From Axinella damicornis (lineage: Eukaryota > Porifera > Demospongiae > Axinellida > Axinellidae), in NCBI GenBank assembly GCA_963931865.1, contig OZ007511.1, forward strand, positions 9,538,603-9,602,602: a DNA stretch of 64,000 bases, read 5' to 3'. A program made the translations under genes and the position numbers. The notes beneath the pieces are model-generated. The model saw only the letters and a program-made list of their open reading frames with translations. It searched no databases and was not told the origin of the DNA. Every line of letters begins with the position of its first letter. Position 1 is the stretch's first letter. Below are positions 32,701-42,161 of this stretch, in pieces.

Positions 32701-33554
32701 ATATCAAATGAGGTTTGTGAGAAGGTTATTCCTAACCCTGCAGCATACCTTGGACCCCATAGGCGATCGTTGAGATTGATTCCAAATGATATTTCTGTCT
32801 TGTGTATTGTAAAAAAATGGACAGGATTTGATTTAGTTTCTTGGCTGCAGTCCATGTCAACAAATAGTATCCAAATGTTCCCTCCTTCACACCCCACTGT
32901 CATATTCTTGCAGTTGATGGAACCAGATCTTTGTTTTGAAATAAGATCGTAGTTGGTGTAAGCTATCACAGAGTTCTGGATGTGTGATCGTCCCAGAGGA
33001 TTGACCCAGAAAAGACCGTTACCTTTGCTGTTGGTGATGTTGACGTTGTCAATCGCTGAATGAAACGAGAGGATGATCTGGAGTGCAGCGGATAAGGAGT
33101 TTGTTAAAAACTTCTGACTGTGATTAAAAGTGGTTCTCGTGGCTAGCTCTGTTTTATTGATTGGAAACCCACAAGATATCAGATGAAGGTTTTGAATTCG
33201 GAAGAATGATACATTGATAAAAGCAAATCCTGCTGCTGGTTGACAGTGGACAGTTGCAGTATACCTGGACTGGCTGCAGTTAACCACACAGAGTGAAAGG
33301 TTGTGTATATCTCTCACAACTATTGGATTCTCCAGTTGGTATTCCTCTGGTTGAAACAGCAGGGTTGTGTCAGATTGGAAGCACTGATCTGGTTCAGAGC
33401 TGCAATTGGAGAAAGATATGCAGTTTCGTGAATTGCACGTTTCAGTCACGCTTTTGGTATCTGGCAGAACATTGTGAATAATCTCTCCCTCTGCTGTGAG
33501 TGACTGGATAGCAGATAAGTTTATGATGACAACCAGCAACAACAATCGACTCAT
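29721..33554 (-). CDS. Beta-helix ectodomain multi-pass receptor-like protein (intact, 1277 aa)
   Basis: Single exon. Residues 1-21 are a signal peptide (LLLLVVIINLSAIQS). Residues 25-760 are a sequon-rich ectodomain with repeated short strands (INVSFF, LHLISCG, VNITNSKGNGLFWVN, SALSSNMNMIGNN, GGAMSLDP, GGGISINQG) typical of right-handed parallel beta-helix (PbH1) coils. Residues 769-872 are Cys-rich, including CGSCKAGFSITLGSSRCAPC, an EGF/ephrin-receptor-like motif. About nine hydrophobic helices follow at roughly 876-898, 930-948, 959-979, 993-1018, 1046-1068, 1105-1123, 1130-1149, 1166-1180 and 1197-1220. The 57-residue cytosolic tail is basic then acidic and ends RELLLDETD. Topology suggests a surface receptor or transporter; ligand and function are unknown. 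It is about 90 percent identical by eye to 54956-58786. A conserved TATA-like box lies 67 bp upstream. Confidence 0.85.
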   Translation of the reverse strand: MSRLLLLVVIINLSAIQSLTAEGEIIHNVLPDTKSVTETCNSRNCISFSNCSSEPDQCFQSDTTLLFQPEEYQLENPIVVRDIHNLSLCVVNCSQSRYTATVHCQPAAGFAFINVSFFRIQNLHLISCGFPINKTELATRTTFNHSQKFLTNSLSAALQIILSFHSAIDNVNITNSKGNGLFWVNPLGRSHIQNSVIAYTNYDLISKQRSGSINCKNMTVGCEGGNIWILFVDMDCSQETKSNPVHFFTIHKTEISFGINLNDRLWGPRYAAGLGITFSQTSFDIHFHIENSNIHDNVGDAGANIYCRIMNFVSNSSLQIVNTSLNYGNRPFIDPQYMAYWGQAPGISIDIDSENVIMNGSLMTCNRHHKVTHTSISLSNVTMKSNLGGGMKVFLSDSGYWTVPCCFQVQILNTLIDGSYIYYYTDSDFRSSLALLIQESKESKEPLLNVSLSSLTISNCHVEHMDNSQQLIDYPKISTILVADASFVYFHDSIIEGNMAVGISALSSNMNMIGNNTLQNNSGIIGGAMSLDPYSFMYLHPNSVLRISSNNATSFGGGISINQGQVRNYGTPCSYQLLPKGDILSSKAKVVMKGNSAGIAGHAIYGGDLLSCSQNAQKLVHESQRVTAEKIFVTTFRLESTPPDDSELSSAAVGLCYCTHDSKNCTISAKDISVYPGQTFMLRAVGIGYYWGTTPAVIRQAFERSTVANDTTLTLKTAEPQSLGTTCGDLTFQVEAPENISDISIRLTAEGSVLPLSYSKLLRVATMFCPVGFNWEENRCICSPLLSQLSVQCNINNQSFYRSGTVWISFTNDSILYYEHCPSEYCKAAGVHLNASTPDNQCDFNHSGVLCGSCKAGFSITLGSSRCAPCTDKFLGLIPAFALAGILLVVFLTVLNLTVATGTINGLIFYSNIIQAARETFVLTANSSRIMSIFIAWVNLDLGLEVCFSSKLDIYTKTFLQFIFPVYIWVLVTGIIVSSHYSTTIARLTGNNSVPVLATLFLLSYAKIQRAVIAALSFTFIHEERGDSFAVWIFDGNLRFLSGKHIPLFVTSVLFTVAFILPLTLLLLSESCLQKLRHYCVVRIMTWLKPLLDAYQGPYKVSFRFWTGFMLVIRSMLLVSIALNVSGDPGINLLVIILVTSLTVLAGLFKSGGVYKNLPLNILDSFYLYNLVGFAVWTLFNRYQYNSEPETFTEKQSWASYAMLGTAAIIFSLTLLFHAYQKLRKSEVISDCVIRIQRKQQRKHDGDGDETVPLRVAPSPVSYTHVSLRELLLDETD

Positions 33555-33620
33555 TCTCAGGACTTGATTCAGTGCACTTCAGGCCACACAAGATCCCAGA
33601 AAACTATTTTCTACGGTCTC

Positions 33621-33628
33621 AATTTATA
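33621..33628 (-). promoter_or_regulatory. TATA-like box upstream of the 29.7-33.6 kb receptor gene
   Basis: The minus strand reads CATAGTATAAATTGAG about 67 bp before the ATG at 33554. The related gene at 54956-58786 has CCATAGTATAAATGGAG about 87 bp before its start. The match is conserved while much of the flanking sequence differs, which supports a core promoter. Confidence 0.45.
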
Positions 33629-33639
33629 CTATGCAGCTT

Positions 33640-36335
33640 CCGGCACATGCAAAGGGATTTCAAAAATACGCAAGTCAGAACTGAAATGCCTTATGGTTAA
33701 TTGAGTGGAAAATAATCAAAATAATCTAGAACTAAACAAGTTTAGCAAACTGTTCATAAAATAGGAACTCAACAACCCAATTATATTACTGTAAAACCAA
33801 AAGTTATGGTTGTTGTTTTTCTTTCACAGTTAGCCAAAATGCAGTAGTAATAGTGGACTTTACACCAACGAGGTAAATAACATTCTCGTTTCATCCTATC
33901 TCTTCAGTGTAACTGAAATGAGCACTTGGCAACTGTTAAATGCTCTACACTGATAGTGTCAATCACATAACAAGTTTTATACATACACATGTAGGTACAT
34001 TATGACTCAATATGACCTCAAATCCCAAACCAAGGCTGCCGAGCAGTTCAAAAAAATATACTTGCAGGTGTACCCTAGTAAACCACTGATTTCATCTTCT
34101 TCTTTTTTCATACAAAACGTTTCGTCCATGAGTTTGTAGTGAGAGTGGAGCTAATAGCTCAAGTTAGTTTTGCCTTGACTGCTCATGAGCTTATATTCAT
34201 TGATCAAAGTGATGGGGAAACATGTTCATCATGTTCTGTTCAATGAACCATACTGTTGTGTTGTATAAGTTTCTGGCACTGCATGGGGTCATTGATCTAT
34301 TCCAGATCCCTGCAGAGGTGCACTCCCCTTTTCCATGTGACGTGAGATGATGCTTAGCTAATTCCCAGCAGAATTACACTTTTATGAGGCCAATAGCACA
34401 ATCAGGTGGCCTCCCCAGTTATGTGCATCATCTGTAATGTATGTAGATACTTCAGTTATGCTACATGTATATGGTGCATGGCATATTCTTCAGCATGAAA
34501 TCCCCAAATGAAAGTGCATCTCCATGCATGTTCACAGGAAATAGAGTGCTCCCTTTCGTAGCTAGGGACATGTGCTCAAACACCATGTTGACTTGAATAT
34601 CTATATCCTGTAGCTATAGCAACTATGATCTGAAACTATAGTTAGATCCCTGCTTGGTGAATTATACGATAGTTCGTAATGGAAATCGTACTTTCATGCC
34701 CCAGCATGCATGGACGCAATGATATTCAAGAACCAGAGAAGGCTTTTTGTGGTGCCATCTCAGCACTGTAATTAGTGGCTGCTCATGCCACAACACTCCT
34801 CTACAGTAGCAGAAGTGAGCAAAGCTATCTGTATCCAGTTACCTAAGGCAACACCCAGAGAGAGAGAGATGTGAGTGACTTTCGAATGTGCTGCCTACCA
34901 CAGATGAAGTAACTGGCACCTTATACCATCAGATCATTTTTCATGTTGTAGTGGGAACAGATTTGGCCCTTCAGAATTTCTGTTTTACATGGAAATCAAT
35001 CTTCACGGACGTAACATTATGTGCACTCAATTCACGGCTTTTACTTCAGAGTGGAACATGCCTCATAATCTAAGTTTAGCAAACTGTTCATAAATACAAA
35101 CTCAACAACTCAGCAACAAAAGCAAACTAGTTCTTTAGGCTACACAAATTTTGTTTTCTCGGTTAGCTAAAATGCAGTTGCAGTAGTAATGGTGGACATT
35201 ACAGTCATATTTGCAACTGAGCTAAAGAAACAAACCATCATTAATTTCATTGTTGCTTCGTCCCATCTTTAGTTACAGTTAGTTACATTTGGAACTGAAA
35301 TGAGAGCACTTAGCAACTGTTAAAGTGACAGTTTTGTTCTACACTGATAGTGTCAATCTCATAAAATGTTTTAGGTACATTATGACCTAAAAACAAGGCT
35401 ACTTAGCAGTTCAAAAAATATACCTGCAGATGTACCCTAGAAATCGAGTCAAGAAACTAGAAAGTGTGATATCATCATCTTCTTTTTTTTTCTTTTTCGT
35501 ACAAAATTCTCCGTCCATCACTACCATTTCATACCGGCGTGCATAATTATACATGTACCAGCTGCCATATTGATTGCGTTTATAGAGAGCTTATTAGCTC
35601 AAGTCAGTTTTGCCTCGACTGCTCATGAGCTTATATTCATTGATCAAAGTGATGGGGAAACATGTTCATCATGTTCTGTTCAATGAACCATACTGTTGTG
35701 TTGTATAAGTTTCTGGCACTGCATGGGGTCATATTGATCTATTCCAGATACCTGCAGAGGTGCACTCCCCTTTTCCATGTGACGTAAGATGATGCTTAGC
35801 TATATAATTCCCAGCAGAATTACATTCACAGGTAAGCTTTCTTGAATGTTTACCAATAGCACAATCAGGTGGCCTCCCCAGTTAGCTATGTGCATGATCT
35901 GTATAATGTAGGTAGCTACTTCTGTTGAGCAACATGGTGCATGACACATTCTTCAGCATGAAATCCCCAAAGTAGGAGTACGCATCTCCATGGAGTGCAG
36001 GAAATGAATAGAGTGCTCCCTTGGATAGCTCAAACATAAAGTTCTATGTCATGTCACAACAGTAGGTGAAATGAGCAAAGCTTTATACATGTCCGGCTAC
36101 CAAGGCAACACCGGGAGAGGGAGAGACTTTCCAATGTGCTACCTATAGGTAGTATAGCTACACTAGTAATGTGAAGCAACCGGCACCATATACCATCACT
36201 TAGATTTTCTGTTTAACATGGAAATCAATCCTCTATGGTTTAGCCATTGGTCAAGCAAGTCAATTGAAACTAGCTAGTAGCCTCATGACCATCCATTAAT
36301 AACTTTGTTACATGTGCCACCACTAGCTAAACAGT
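33640..36335. repeat. Tandem pair of receptor 3'-flank segments, no gene
   Basis: About 33725-35060 and 35061-36330 are direct, diverged duplicates: both have TTTAGCAAACTGTTCATAAA, the GTGATGGGGAAACATGTTCA segment, the GGTGGCCTCCCCAGTTA segment and the GGCAACACC word. Both are also related to 27.05-27.8 and 61.9-62.7 kb. Confidence 0.7.
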
Positions 36336-36735
36336 TTCACTGCACTTCTGTTTCATGCCTACCAGAAACTGAATAGAACTTAAATATTTTCAAGTGGATA
36401 CAGAGAAAAAAGCAACAAAAGTCCGGCAGTGATGGGGATGAGACAACACCTGTAAGAGCCTCACCACCCACAGTTTCATACGTTAGTATTCGAGAAACAC
36501 TTCTTGATGAAACTGAAAATGATGGCAGCTGTGCCTAGCATGGCATAGGAGGCCCAGGATTGCTTCTCAGTGAATGTTTCCGGCTCAGAATTGTACTGAT
36601 ATCTGTTGAATAGAGTCCAAACGGCAAAGCCAACCAGGTTGTAGAGGTAGAAGCTATCAAGAATGTTTAGTGGTAAGTGTTTGTAGACACCACCAGATTT
36701 GAACAAACCAGCTAGCACAGTGAAAGCTGTCCCCA
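36336..36735. pseudogene. Rearranged receptor fragment with an internal inversion
   Basis: 36513-36735 on the minus strand encodes the receptor helices 8-9 region (FTVLAGLFKSGGVYK, YLYNLVGFAVWTLFN, SWASYAMLGTAAII). The adjoining 36336-36512 encodes the following tail, but on the plus strand (from TTCATGCCTACCAGAAACTG to a CTTCTTGATGAAACTG end). The tail has thus been inverted in place relative to the helices. The fragment is cut at 36735 by unrelated sequence. Confidence 0.8.
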
Positions 36736-36854
36736 AGCTTTGTCTGGGATCCCTACACACTACTACTACTGCAGCCGTGACCTTTGAACCGCGGAGGCGC
36801 GCGCAACCGGAAGCGGGTTTAAATACTGTATTTGTGGCAAGTTTTGGCGGGAAG

Positions 36855-37095
36855 TCGGGATGGCACACTCGCTAAGCACTTGCTTTGCAGCCTGGGGGTT
36901 GAGTGTTCGTCTCCCCAATAACCGAGTACGAGTCTGGGCCACTCCGTACACACCGGTTCCTGACTTCCCCGCCTAGCAGCCGGAGTACGCCGGTTCCCAT
37001 CTGACCACCGAAGCTAAAGAAAGGTGTTCTGGTTGAAAGCAGGTTAGCCTCCTGTGATTCCAGTCACCGACGCCTATCCAGCGCTCCTGAGGCTT
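36855..37095 (+). mobile_element. SINE candidate: tRNA-like head and 5S-rRNA-like segment (copy 1)
   Basis: TGGCACACTCG (36861-36871) matches the pol III A box at about 10 of 11 positions, and GTGTTCGTCTCC (36903-36914) resembles a B box; the spacing of about 42 bp is right. Downstream, 36971-37095 starts GCCTAGCAG and ends CTGAGGCTT. In the middle it contains CATCTGACCACCGAAGCTAA and CTGGTTG, in the order and spacing of the central and internal-promoter part of 5S rRNA. The order tRNA-like then 5S-like is unusual. T-rich sequence follows. Copy 2 is at about 43353-43594. Confidence 0.45.
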
Positions 37096-37149
37096 ACACT
37101 TCGGTGTCTGACCTGTCACGGAGGGGTAGGTGTGTTGCTAGGTTGTATT

Positions 37150-37485
37150 TTTTCCCTTTTTTTCCCCCTTCTTTTTTTCTTTTGGTTGAGTGTTCATTCA
37201 GGGCTGCTATATATAGTATAAGTATAGCTTATTCTTTTTTTTCTTTTCCTTTTTTCCCACCTTTCTTTTTTTGTTCTTTTGGGTGTGTTCAATCGGGGCT
37301 GCTAGACTATATAGGCTTATTCTTTTTTTTTTTCCTTTTCTTTTTTCCCCCCTTTCTTTTTTTTCTTTTGGGTGTGTTCATTCAGGGCTGCTACAAGTAG
37401 ACTATAATATATAGGCTTATTTTTCCCCCCTTTCTTTTGGGTGTGTTCATTCGGGGCTGCAACAAGTATAGGCTTATTCTCCCTT
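37150..37485. repeat. T-rich minisatellite with TTTTGGGTGTGTTCA core
   Basis: Four to five degenerate units of roughly 60-110 bp, each with a (T/C)n block, TTTTGG[TG]TG[TA]GTGTTCA, GGGCTGC and TAGGCTTATT. Same array in the duplicate at 43640-43975. Confidence 0.75.
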
Positions 37486-38037
37486 CAGCTGAGTTTGCTG
37501 TTCCTCTATATACATTGCAATATTGTTTCCTTTCACATGACTTATAGTTATCGACACATGCGTATCCCCGCCCCCACTGATAGACAGCTGTTCACACTAG
37601 ATTTTCTATTCGGCTATAGCACGTTTACTCACACAATCATAACAATGTAGCCATGCACAGATCGATCGTGCTTTTACGTTGCAAAGTCATAAACCTGGCC
37701 GGCCGGCCCCTAGTAACAGTATTGTCTGGCCCATGGGGAATAAACACAGGACCTAATCATCACTGCAGCGCCGTCATCGCCTGAAGTACATTCTGATAAG
37801 AGTTAGCATGCAACTAATAATTTCAGGGTGCAGGGGGGTCTTGTCAGGTAAATTGTCTGATGCCATTGTACGACCTCAGTTTCATCTGAAGATTATGTGC
37901 AGTCCATATCGATCATTATGCAGAATTTAAGTATAGGCTGTGCCAAAAGCCCTTTCGGTTCTGAAAGTGGTATTATGTATCACCTCATTAATCGGATACA
38001 ACTATCCATGCACGCAAATTATCGATGTTGTGACCAT

Positions 38038-38110
38038 CTAGCCTCGTTCCCAGGCTCCCCCGTGCGTGCAGTGAAGGAAAAATACGGGGAGGAGCCTGGG
38101 AACGAGGCTA
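38038..38110. mobile_element. Fold-back element, 8-bp target duplication GTGACCAT
   Basis: CTAGCCTCGTTCCCAGGCTC ... GAGCCTGGGAACGAGGCTA, flanked by GTGACCAT at 38030-38037 and 38111-38118. Its duplicate at 44770-44854 has the same flanks. Confidence 0.9.
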
Positions 38111-38440
38111 GTGACCATCCACTTGAACCACTTTTCATCATGCACCCAAAGTTACCATATATGGTTGACCCAGACATTTATGTAGTGGAAGTCATGTGAT
38201 ATGCATGATTGAAGTTTGTGGTGTCAGTTGCTGGCTGGGGTGATATGATCAGAGATCTCTTTGAATCTGCTACTGCAAACGGTCAGGAGTTGATGACTAC
38301 CCCTCAGCAGAACCGCCAGCCTGGGAGAGAGGCAGATCAGAGCAGTCAATGTGGTTCACATCAACTCAGCATTCAATTGGTGCCTAATATGCTAGGTGTC
38401 TTGGGATAGGAGAGCTAGGAGTGAGATACGAAGCTGGGAT

Positions 38441-38949
38441 TAGCACACTTGTGATCAGCATGAATGGAGCATTCCAATGATGTCCATTTTGCTGTCGGTT
38501 GAATTTATCACAAAAATCCATGGATTATATATAGCCTTTGGCCGACCTTGATTTTTGACAGAAATGTGACCGAGATTTTAAGGACATCATTGGAAAGCTC
38601 TTTTATGTTGACCACAATGGCACAATCCTCAGCTTCAAATTTCATTCACATACCGAGTGCAACGTTCTCTTCTAAGTCTATTCCCAGTGACCAATAATTA
38701 TTGTGGTTCATTGTTGGCAGTGCACTTCAGCTTTGCAAGCAGGGTGGACATGGGACTGCACTTTTAGTGCTTCTTAGAGCCCTTACAAGACAGACCACTT
38801 GGAACTGATTGCATTGCTAATTGGTCCAGGGCAAGCCTGAGGCATTGACACTGCCCAAGTATTCCAAGGGGTAAAGTGTGACTGGGGAGGGAGGGGTCTA
38901 GACAATACCAGATAGCTATGGCAAACATTGATTGTATAAGGGCTTCAAC
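38441..38949. other. Intergenic, no gene seen
   Basis: Short frames only; no recognised repeat until the fold-back element at 38950. Confidence 0.4.
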
Positions 38950-39343
38950 CTAGCCTTGTACCCAGGCCCACACGCGGAACGCGGAAGAGGCCTGGTGGCA
39001 CTTGGCAAATTCCCATACGTGCACAGTCAGCATAACTGCATTAGCGATTAACTTGGATGCATTCGAAATCACACGGAAGGTGGCTGTTGGTGATGGCTAA
39101 GTAGAGAGTCCTTGCCAAGGAGCGACCAGAGGTGAGTCTTGAAGGCTAGAACAGCAGTTTTATCAAACAGCTATATACACTTTCACAGGATAAAGAATGT
39201 AATTACTACGCAATAATTGGCAATGGACGAACGTGATTCGCCTACCCGAAATCAAGACTGCTGAGCTCAGCACATACGGGAATTTTGCCAAGTGTCACCA
39301 GGCCCACTTTCGTGTTTCGCGTGTGGGCCTGGGAATGAGGCTA
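38950..39343. mobile_element. 394-bp longer member of the fold-back family
   Basis: Terminal inverted repeats of about 75 bp starting CTAGCCTTGTACCCAGGCCC, flanked by GCTTCAAC at 38942-38949 and 39344-39351 (8 bp). The core of about 240 bp has no coding sequence. It has the same ends and target-duplication length as the 47-85 bp members, so those are probably internal deletion products of such elements. Confidence 0.85.
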
Positions 39344-39484
39344 GCTTCAACCACCGTGTGGAAGTCTGTCAACATCACCTAATGAATTATTCATGATTGG
39401 TCTTACCAGTTTCCAGTCCAGTATGTCCAGCTTCTGACTCACTGCTAGCAAACATGAAGAACGTACGATAGGACGTTATCAGTC

Positions 39485-39639
39485 TGGGGAGGGAGGGAGG
39501 GAGGGAGCATGTGATAGGGGAGGGAGGGAGGGAGGGAGGGAGGGAGGGAGGGAGGGAGGGAGGGAGAGAGGGAGGGAGGGAGGGAGGGAGGGAGGGAAGG
39601 AGGAAGGGAGGGAGGGAGGGAGGGAGGGAGGGATGGAAA

Positions 39640-39671
<32 letters not shown>
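39485..39671. repeat. (GGGA)n tract ending in poly(G), inside an intron
   Basis: GGGAGGGA-type purine repeat at 39485-39630, followed by a run of 32 G (39640-39671). It lies on the plus strand just 50 bp from the SH2 exon, so the minus-strand pre-mRNA of that gene has a long pyrimidine tract here. Confidence 0.9.
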
Positions 39672-39672
<1 letters not shown>

Positions 39673-39977
39673 ATGGAGGCAGCTATGCTACTTGCATGTT
39701 GATGTAGTGCCATATATACCTGAGTCTCCACTGATAATAGGCTGGTTGTCAAAATGTTCCATGAGAGTATCAGCGTCCGGAAACTTCCCAAGACCAAAAC
39801 AGAAGTGGCGTCCGTCCCAGATGACACGATAGTGCTTCACAGAATTCTTACATCTGTAAGTAGAAGGGAAGGAGACATTAAGGTGGGAGGGAGAGGTGGG
39901 GCAAGGTGGGAGGGAGAAGGTGAGGAAGGGGAGAAATAGAAGGAAGGAGGGGGGACAAAATGGGTGTCAAATGAAGA

Positions 39978-40480
39978 GCTGATCACATGAGCTACACATC
40001 TCATAATGTCAGTGAGTCAGCTGATCACATGAGCTACACATCTCATAATGTCAGTGAGTCAGCTGATCACATGACCTACCTTACAGATTGTCAGTGAGTC
40101 AGTTGATCACATGACATACACACCTCACAGTGTCAGTGAGTCAGCTGATCCCATGACGACCTACCTTACAGATTGTCAGTGAGTCGGCTGATCACATGAC
40201 CTAGTTCACAGAGTGTCAGGCGGTCAGTTGATCACATGACCTGCCTCAAAGAGAGTGTCAGGTGGTCAGTTGATCACATGACCTACCTCACAGAGAGTGT
40301 CAGGTGGTCAGTTGATCACATGACCTACCTCACAGAGAGTGTCAGGTGGTCAGTTGATCACATTTCCTACCTCACAGAGAGTGTCAGGTGGTCAGTTGAT
40401 CATATGACCTACCTCACAGAGAGTGTCAGGTGGTCAGTTGATCACACGACCTACCTCACAGAGAGTGTCAGGCGGTCATC
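39978..40480. repeat. 42-bp minisatellite made of SH2-exon splice-donor copies
   Basis: Regular 42-bp units at 40259, 40301, 40343, 40385 and 40427, with more degenerate units to the left. On the minus strand each unit carries ACACTCTCTGTGAGGTAGGT, the same as the last bases of the SH2 exon at 41788 plus its donor site. The array lies in the intron that this donor opens. A 110-codon plus-strand frame through it is a by-product of the period being a multiple of three. Confidence 0.9.
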
Positions 40481-40486
40481 TGATGA

Positions 40487-40932
40487 TAATTTCTGTTCCC
40501 TGGCATTGCTGGGCTCGAAACTGCTCACACAGGTAATTTCAGCTATACTGAGCATATACGTGACTTAACCACACCCACCAATTAACGAGCTTGCAATCAA
40601 GCCTCCCGAGAAATGCCAACCTGCCATACTAGCTGAAAAACGGGCGATGTATGCTGGAAATGGAGGCCTTACAAGGCAAGACAGCTACTTTCTAAGTCCA
40701 TTTATGCCAAAAACGGCGGAAATGGTCCTCCCAGTGCCGACCAAGACCTTTCTATCGCGAAGCCCAGACACGGCCATGCTGTTTGCACCCTCCGGGTGCA
40801 CCCACCCACCTCCCCCTCTCCCGCCCTTTCTGCTGTCGCAGAACCTATCTCCCAAGGACATTGCCGGATGTGACATCATGAAGCTGAAAGTCTCATGACA
40901 CCTTAAGGCGTCATTAGCAGGGAAAGGGTTAA
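40487..40932. mobile_element. piggyBac-like end element, copy 1
   Basis: The right end reads inverted TTAACCCTTTCCCTGCTAATG, i.e. a TTAA followed by CCCTTT, as in piggyBac-type ends. The left boundary (TAATTTCTGTTCCC) is defined only by where similarity with copy 2 begins. No transposase. A 446-bp repeat with 432-bp partner at 41334-41765; both lie in the same intron. Confidence 0.5.
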
Positions 40933-41333
40933 TTAATGGGGATGCAAATAAAATTAAAACGGAGCTATTTAATGATATTCATGAGGATTCTGGCAGCCAT
41001 TTGGGTCAGACCATGTCAAGTGTCAGCATACAACCAAAGTTAGCTACAGTTGGCTTCACAGGTACCAACGGCACAGGCACACCCTCCAACACACAGGAAA
41101 AATACTAAGTAGGCTGTTAATGATATTCATGATCTACAAAATAAGACAGATTACGTCCCTTGTTGCAGTCACAGTCTGGGCATGGTTGGACAGAGGTTCA
41201 GTGCTCAGTTCAGCTACAGCTTGCTTATCTCTGAACTTTTGTCCCACATTTCGGATCTTTCTCTTGTCTCCTCATTAGGGGCCAAATTCTTTCTCTAGGT
41301 CATTTTCAGTCTATAGAACACTTAAACATACCC
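40933..41333. other. Intron sequence, no feature recognised
   Basis: AT-rich spacer between the two piggyBac-like copies; no open frame of note. Confidence 0.4.
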
Positions 41334-41765
41334 TAATTTCTGTTCCCTGGCATTGCTGGGCTCGAAACTGCTCACACAGGTAATTTCAGCTATACTGAGC
41401 ATATACATGACTTAACCACACCCACCAATTAACGAGCTTGCAATCAAGCCTCCCGAGAAATGCCAACCTGCCGTAGCTGAAAAATGGGCGATGTATGCGG
41501 AAATGGAGGCCCTGCAAGGCAAGACAGCTACTTTCTAAGTCCATTTATGCCAAAAACGGCAGAAATGGCCCTCCCAGTGCCGACCAAGACCTTTCTATCG
41601 AGGAGCCCAGACACGGCCATGCTGTTTGCACCCTCCGGGTGCACCCACCAACCTCCCCTTGTCCCGCCCTTTCTGCTGTCACAGAACCTATCTCCCAAGG
41701 ATGTGACATCATGAAACTGAAAGTCTCATGACACCTTAAGGCGTCATTAGCAGGGAAAGGGTTAA
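41334..41765. mobile_element. piggyBac-like end element, copy 2
   Basis: Same sequence as 40487-40932 with small deletions; the TTAA end is at 41762-41765. It ends 22 bp before the SH2 exon. Confidence 0.5.
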
Positions 41766-41903
41766 GCTGACTGATCACATGACCTACCTCACAGAGAGTG
41801 TCAGTGAGTCAGTGTTGGTCAAGCTATCTCGCAGGAGGTAGGTTCCATATCTCTGGACATGAACATGCTCTCAGCGATGTGTCGCGATATGCCAGGATGG
41901 TAC

Positions 41904-41907
<4 letters not shown>

Positions 41908-41935
<28 letters not shown>

Positions 41936-42126
41936 CATGTGTGTGTGTGTGTGTGTGGGTGTGGGTGGGTGTGTGTGGGTGTGCGTGTGTGGGTGTAGGT
42001 GATAGGTAGAACATTGTGTGTTTGTGAGATGCACGTTAGGGTACATGTATGACGAATGTGTGTGTGTGTGTGTGTGTGTAGGTGTGTGTTGGTGTGTGTG
42101 TGTGTGTGTGTGTGTAGGTGTGTGTT

Positions 42127-42160
<34 letters not shown>
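41908..42160. repeat. (GT)n microsatellite adjoining the SH2 exon acceptor
   Basis: Two blocks of (GT)n with GGTGTGG and TAGGTG interruptions (41908-41997 and 42057-42160). On the minus strand the (CA)n block runs straight into the acceptor CACACAG of the SH2 exon, leaving no ordinary polypyrimidine tract. Confidence 0.9.

Positions 42161-42161
<1 letters not shown>

Larger units (their letters stand above)
36768..38440. repeat. Direct duplication, copy 1 (partner 43266-45188)
   Basis: Starts ACTGCAGCCGTGACCTTTG and ends at GGGATTAGCA in both copies, then the sequences part. It contains the SINE candidate, a T-rich minisatellite, an inserted fold-back element with target duplication, and a 66-codon frame (38209-38409) identical in both copies (starting with a TTG codon; probably not a gene as it stands). 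Confidence 0.9.

Noticed and set aside
37104..37400. Phe-rich plus-strand frame (also 43688-44047)
   Set aside because: Translation of a T-rich minisatellite; it could look like membrane helices but has no other support.
38209..38409. 66-codon frame identical in the duplicate at 44953-45153
   Set aside because: It lacks an ATG start, has no splice support that I could find, and its identity is explained by the young duplication of the whole block.
39387..39480. Possible next exon of the SH2 gene (frame TSYRTFFMFASSESEAGHTG, donor GTAAGA)
   Set aside because: Joining it to the preceding exon in the required phase gives an immediate stop, so I did not include it in the gene model.
40236..40568. 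110-codon plus-strand frame with 14-residue repeats (SVRWSVDHMTYLTE)
   Set aside because: It is the 42-bp splice-donor minisatellite read in one of its open frames; the SH2 exons on the other strand explain the sequence better.
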